A program made the position numbers and the translations under genes. A stretch of 64,000 bases of DNA from Ohtaekwangia koreensis (GTDB lineage: Bacteria; Bacteroidota; Bacteroidia; Cytophagales; Cyclobacteriaceae): contig NZ_FUZU01000001.1 in assembly GCF_900167975.1 (NCBI RefSeq), positions 377,001-441,000 on the forward strand, read 5' to 3'. How positions within the stretch are numbered: the stretch's first letter is position 1; every line of letters begins with the position of its first letter. Of this stretch, positions 62,435 to 64,000 are shown one piece after another. Below the pieces are notes generated by a model that was not told the origin of the DNA, searched no databases, and saw only the letters and a program-made list of their open reading frames with translations.

Positions 62435-64000
62435 ATGCCGAAAGGATTTTTCCAGGTTCCTGATCCGAGGAACGAACCCGTTCTGAATTATGCTCCCGGA
62501 AGTAAAGAGCGTGCTGCTTTAAAGAAAGCGATTGAAGAAGCCCGCGCACAAGAAACGGACATCCCCATGTATATCGGTGCGGAGGAGATTCGTACCGGAA
62601 ATAAAAAACGATTGGCACCGCCACACGACCACAAGCATACACTTGGTTATTTTCATGAAGGTGATGCCGCGCACGTTGAACAAGCAATTGATGCGGCACT
62701 GGCGGCAAAAGAATTGTGGGCTAACCTGGATTGGGAGCATCGCGCTGCTATATTTCTGAAAGCTGCTGATTTACTTGCCGGCCCCTATAGATATAAGATT
62801 AACGCAGCAACCATGCTCGGGCAATCGAAGAGTCCTTTTCAGGCGGAGATAGATTCAGCGTGTGAGCTCATCGACTTCCTTCGCTTCAATGTATACTTCA
62901 TGCAGCAGATATACCAGGAGCAACCCGCATCATCTCCCGGTGTCTGGAATCGAATGGAGTATCGTCCGCTGGAAGGATTCACATTTGCATTAACACCTTT
63001 CAACTTTACAGCTATAGCGGGCAACCTGCCTGCGAGTATGGCACTGATGGGAAACACCGTTGTATGGAAACCAGCCTATACGCAGGTATATGCAGCCAAC
63101 GTGATTATGCAAGTATTTAAAGAAGCCGGTCTGCCGGATGGTGTAATCAACCTCATTTATGTTGATGGACCAGTAGCCGGTGAAGTGATCTTCAATCACA
63201 GAGATTTTGCCGGACTACATTTTACAGGAAGCACTGCCGTGTTCCAGAGTATGTGGAAGACTATCGGACAGAATATACATAAGTATAAATCATACCCGCG
63301 CCTGGTGGGAGAAACAGGTGGTAAGGATTTTGTAATGGTGCACAAGAGTGCGAATGCAAAAGAAGTATCAACAGCACTTACACGCGGAGCGTTTGAATAC
63401 CAGGGGCAGAAGTGTTCTGCAGCTTCACGCGCCTATATACCGTCCAACCTGTGGGAAGATGTAAAGAAATATCTTCTGGAGGATTTGAAAACCTTCAAGA
63501 TAGGCGGTACTGAAGATTTCGGAAACTTCTTCAATGCCGTGATCGATGAGCGTTCATTCGATAAGATCGCAAGCTATATTGAACAAGCCCGTAAAAATCC
63601 GATGAATGAAATTATAGCGGGTGGTAAGTACGATAAATCAAAAGGATACTTTGTAGAGCCAACGGTAATTGAATCGAAAGATCCTTCTTCCGTAACTATG
63701 TGCGAAGAAATTTTCGGTCCGGTGCTGACTATATATGTATACCACGAAGAGAACTTTGAAGATACATTGGAGTTGGTTGATAAAACATCACCGTATGCTT
63801 TAACGGGTTCTATCATATCCAAAGATCGGTATGCCATTGAGCTTGCTACTAAAAAGCTTTCTAACGCTGCCGGTAACTTTTACATCAACGATAAGCCAAC
63901 GGGTGCCGTAGTAGGACAACAACCTTTTGGTGGAGCGAGAGGTTCTGGTACCAACGACAAGGCTGGAGCAAAAGTAAATCTTCTCCGCTGGACATCACTT
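62435..64000 (+). CDS. pruA: L-glutamate gamma-semialdehyde (1-pyrroline-5-carboxylate) dehydrogenase, 3' end outside window
   Basis: Second step of proline degradation: NAD-dependent oxidation of glutamate semialdehyde to glutamate. Starts at ATG 62435 (MPKGFFQVPDPRNEPVLNYA) and is open to the window end (522 codons), so only about twenty residues should be missing. Aldehyde dehydrogenase motifs: TPFNFTAIAGN, LHFTGSTAVF, catalytic Glu in GETGGKDF (~293) and catalytic Cys in YQGQKCSAASR (~327), FEYQGQK, and C-terminal PFGGARGSGTNDKAG. Monofunctional form, without a proline dehydrogenase domain. Confidence 0.95.
   Translation, partial: MPKGFFQVPDPRNEPVLNYAPGSKERAALKKAIEEARAQETDIPMYIGAEEIRTGNKKRLAPPHDHKHTLGYFHEGDAAHVEQAIDAALAAKELWANLDWEHRAAIFLKAADLLAGPYRYKINAATMLGQSKSPFQAEIDSACELIDFLRFNVYFMQQIYQEQPASSPGVWNRMEYRPLEGFTFALTPFNFTAIAGNLPASMALMGNTVVWKPAYTQVYAANVIMQVFKEAGLPDGVINLIYVDGPVAGEVIFNHRDFAGLHFTGSTAVFQSMWKTIGQNIHKYKSYPRLVGETGGKDFVMVHKSANAKEVSTALTRGAFEYQGQKCSAASRAYIPSNLWEDVKKYLLEDLKTFKIGGTEDFGNFFNAVIDERSFDKIASYIEQARKNPMNEIIAGGKYDKSKGYFVEPTVIESKDPSSVTMCEEIFGPVLTIYVYHEENFEDTLELVDKTSPYALTGSIISKDRYAIELATKKLSNAAGNFYINDKPTGAVVGQQPFGGARGSGTNDKAGAKVNLLRWTSL

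Overview
The window comes from a Bacteroidota chromosome, most likely order Cytophagales. The evidence is type IX secretion (T9SS) C-terminal sorting domains, a SusC/SusD pair driven by an ECF sigma factor and a FecR anti-sigma factor, several kinase and regulator families typical of the phylum, weak Shine-Dalgarno signals, and a TTTG/TAnnTTTG-type promoter in front of the one tRNA. Both ends are cut: a metalloprotease runs in from the left and a P5C dehydrogenase runs off the right. Genus and species cannot be read from the sequence alone.

Layout. 1-4.7 kb: two T9SS-exported proteins (an M43 metalloprotease and a beta-rich surface protein). 4.9-9.6 kb: a PAP2 phosphatase/glycosyltransferase pair, a GNAT acetyltransferase and small envelope proteins. 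9.9-13.1 kb: ECF sigma, FecR and an orphan STN-domain protein without a TonB receptor. 13.1-21.3 kb: a stress-type protein, a second ECF sigma, a NarL-type regulator and a run of small exported proteins (YceI-like, DUF4136-like, polysaccharide deacetylase, two PepSY-like paralogues, a DUF3300-like protein). 21.4-29.7 kb: a heavy-metal RND efflux operon (TolC-like, adaptor, DUF190, CzcA/CusA-like pump, Omp85-like barrel, CHASE3 histidine kinase).

29.8-36.5 kb looks like an accessory island. It starts at a tRNA-Pro with an unusual AGG anticodon, carries a frameshifted remnant of a serine recombinase, a kinase/regulator pair with 63-bp tandem repeats, then gene-poor DNA and a minus-strand series of unrecognised small genes separated by inverted repeats.

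36.5-46.6 kb is the most unusual block. It has an unrecognised three-gene envelope operon, and then two convergent pairs, each made of a ~118-aa small protein and a clostripain-like (C11) cysteine peptidase without signal peptide. The pairs are interleaved with a LuxR-type response regulator and a large two-component propeller sensor kinase. The duplication of the pair, the shared VPGTG motif in the small proteins and intact His/Cys in both peptidases suggest one functional system that I do not recognise.

46.8-64 kb: OsmC peroxidase, a SnoaL-like protein, a secreted esterase, then an arabinan utilisation locus (two GH43 enzymes, SusD, SusC with STN domain, FecR, ECF sigma), a CarboxypepD_reg-like protein, an ArsR regulator, a YjjG-type HAD phosphatase and pruA.
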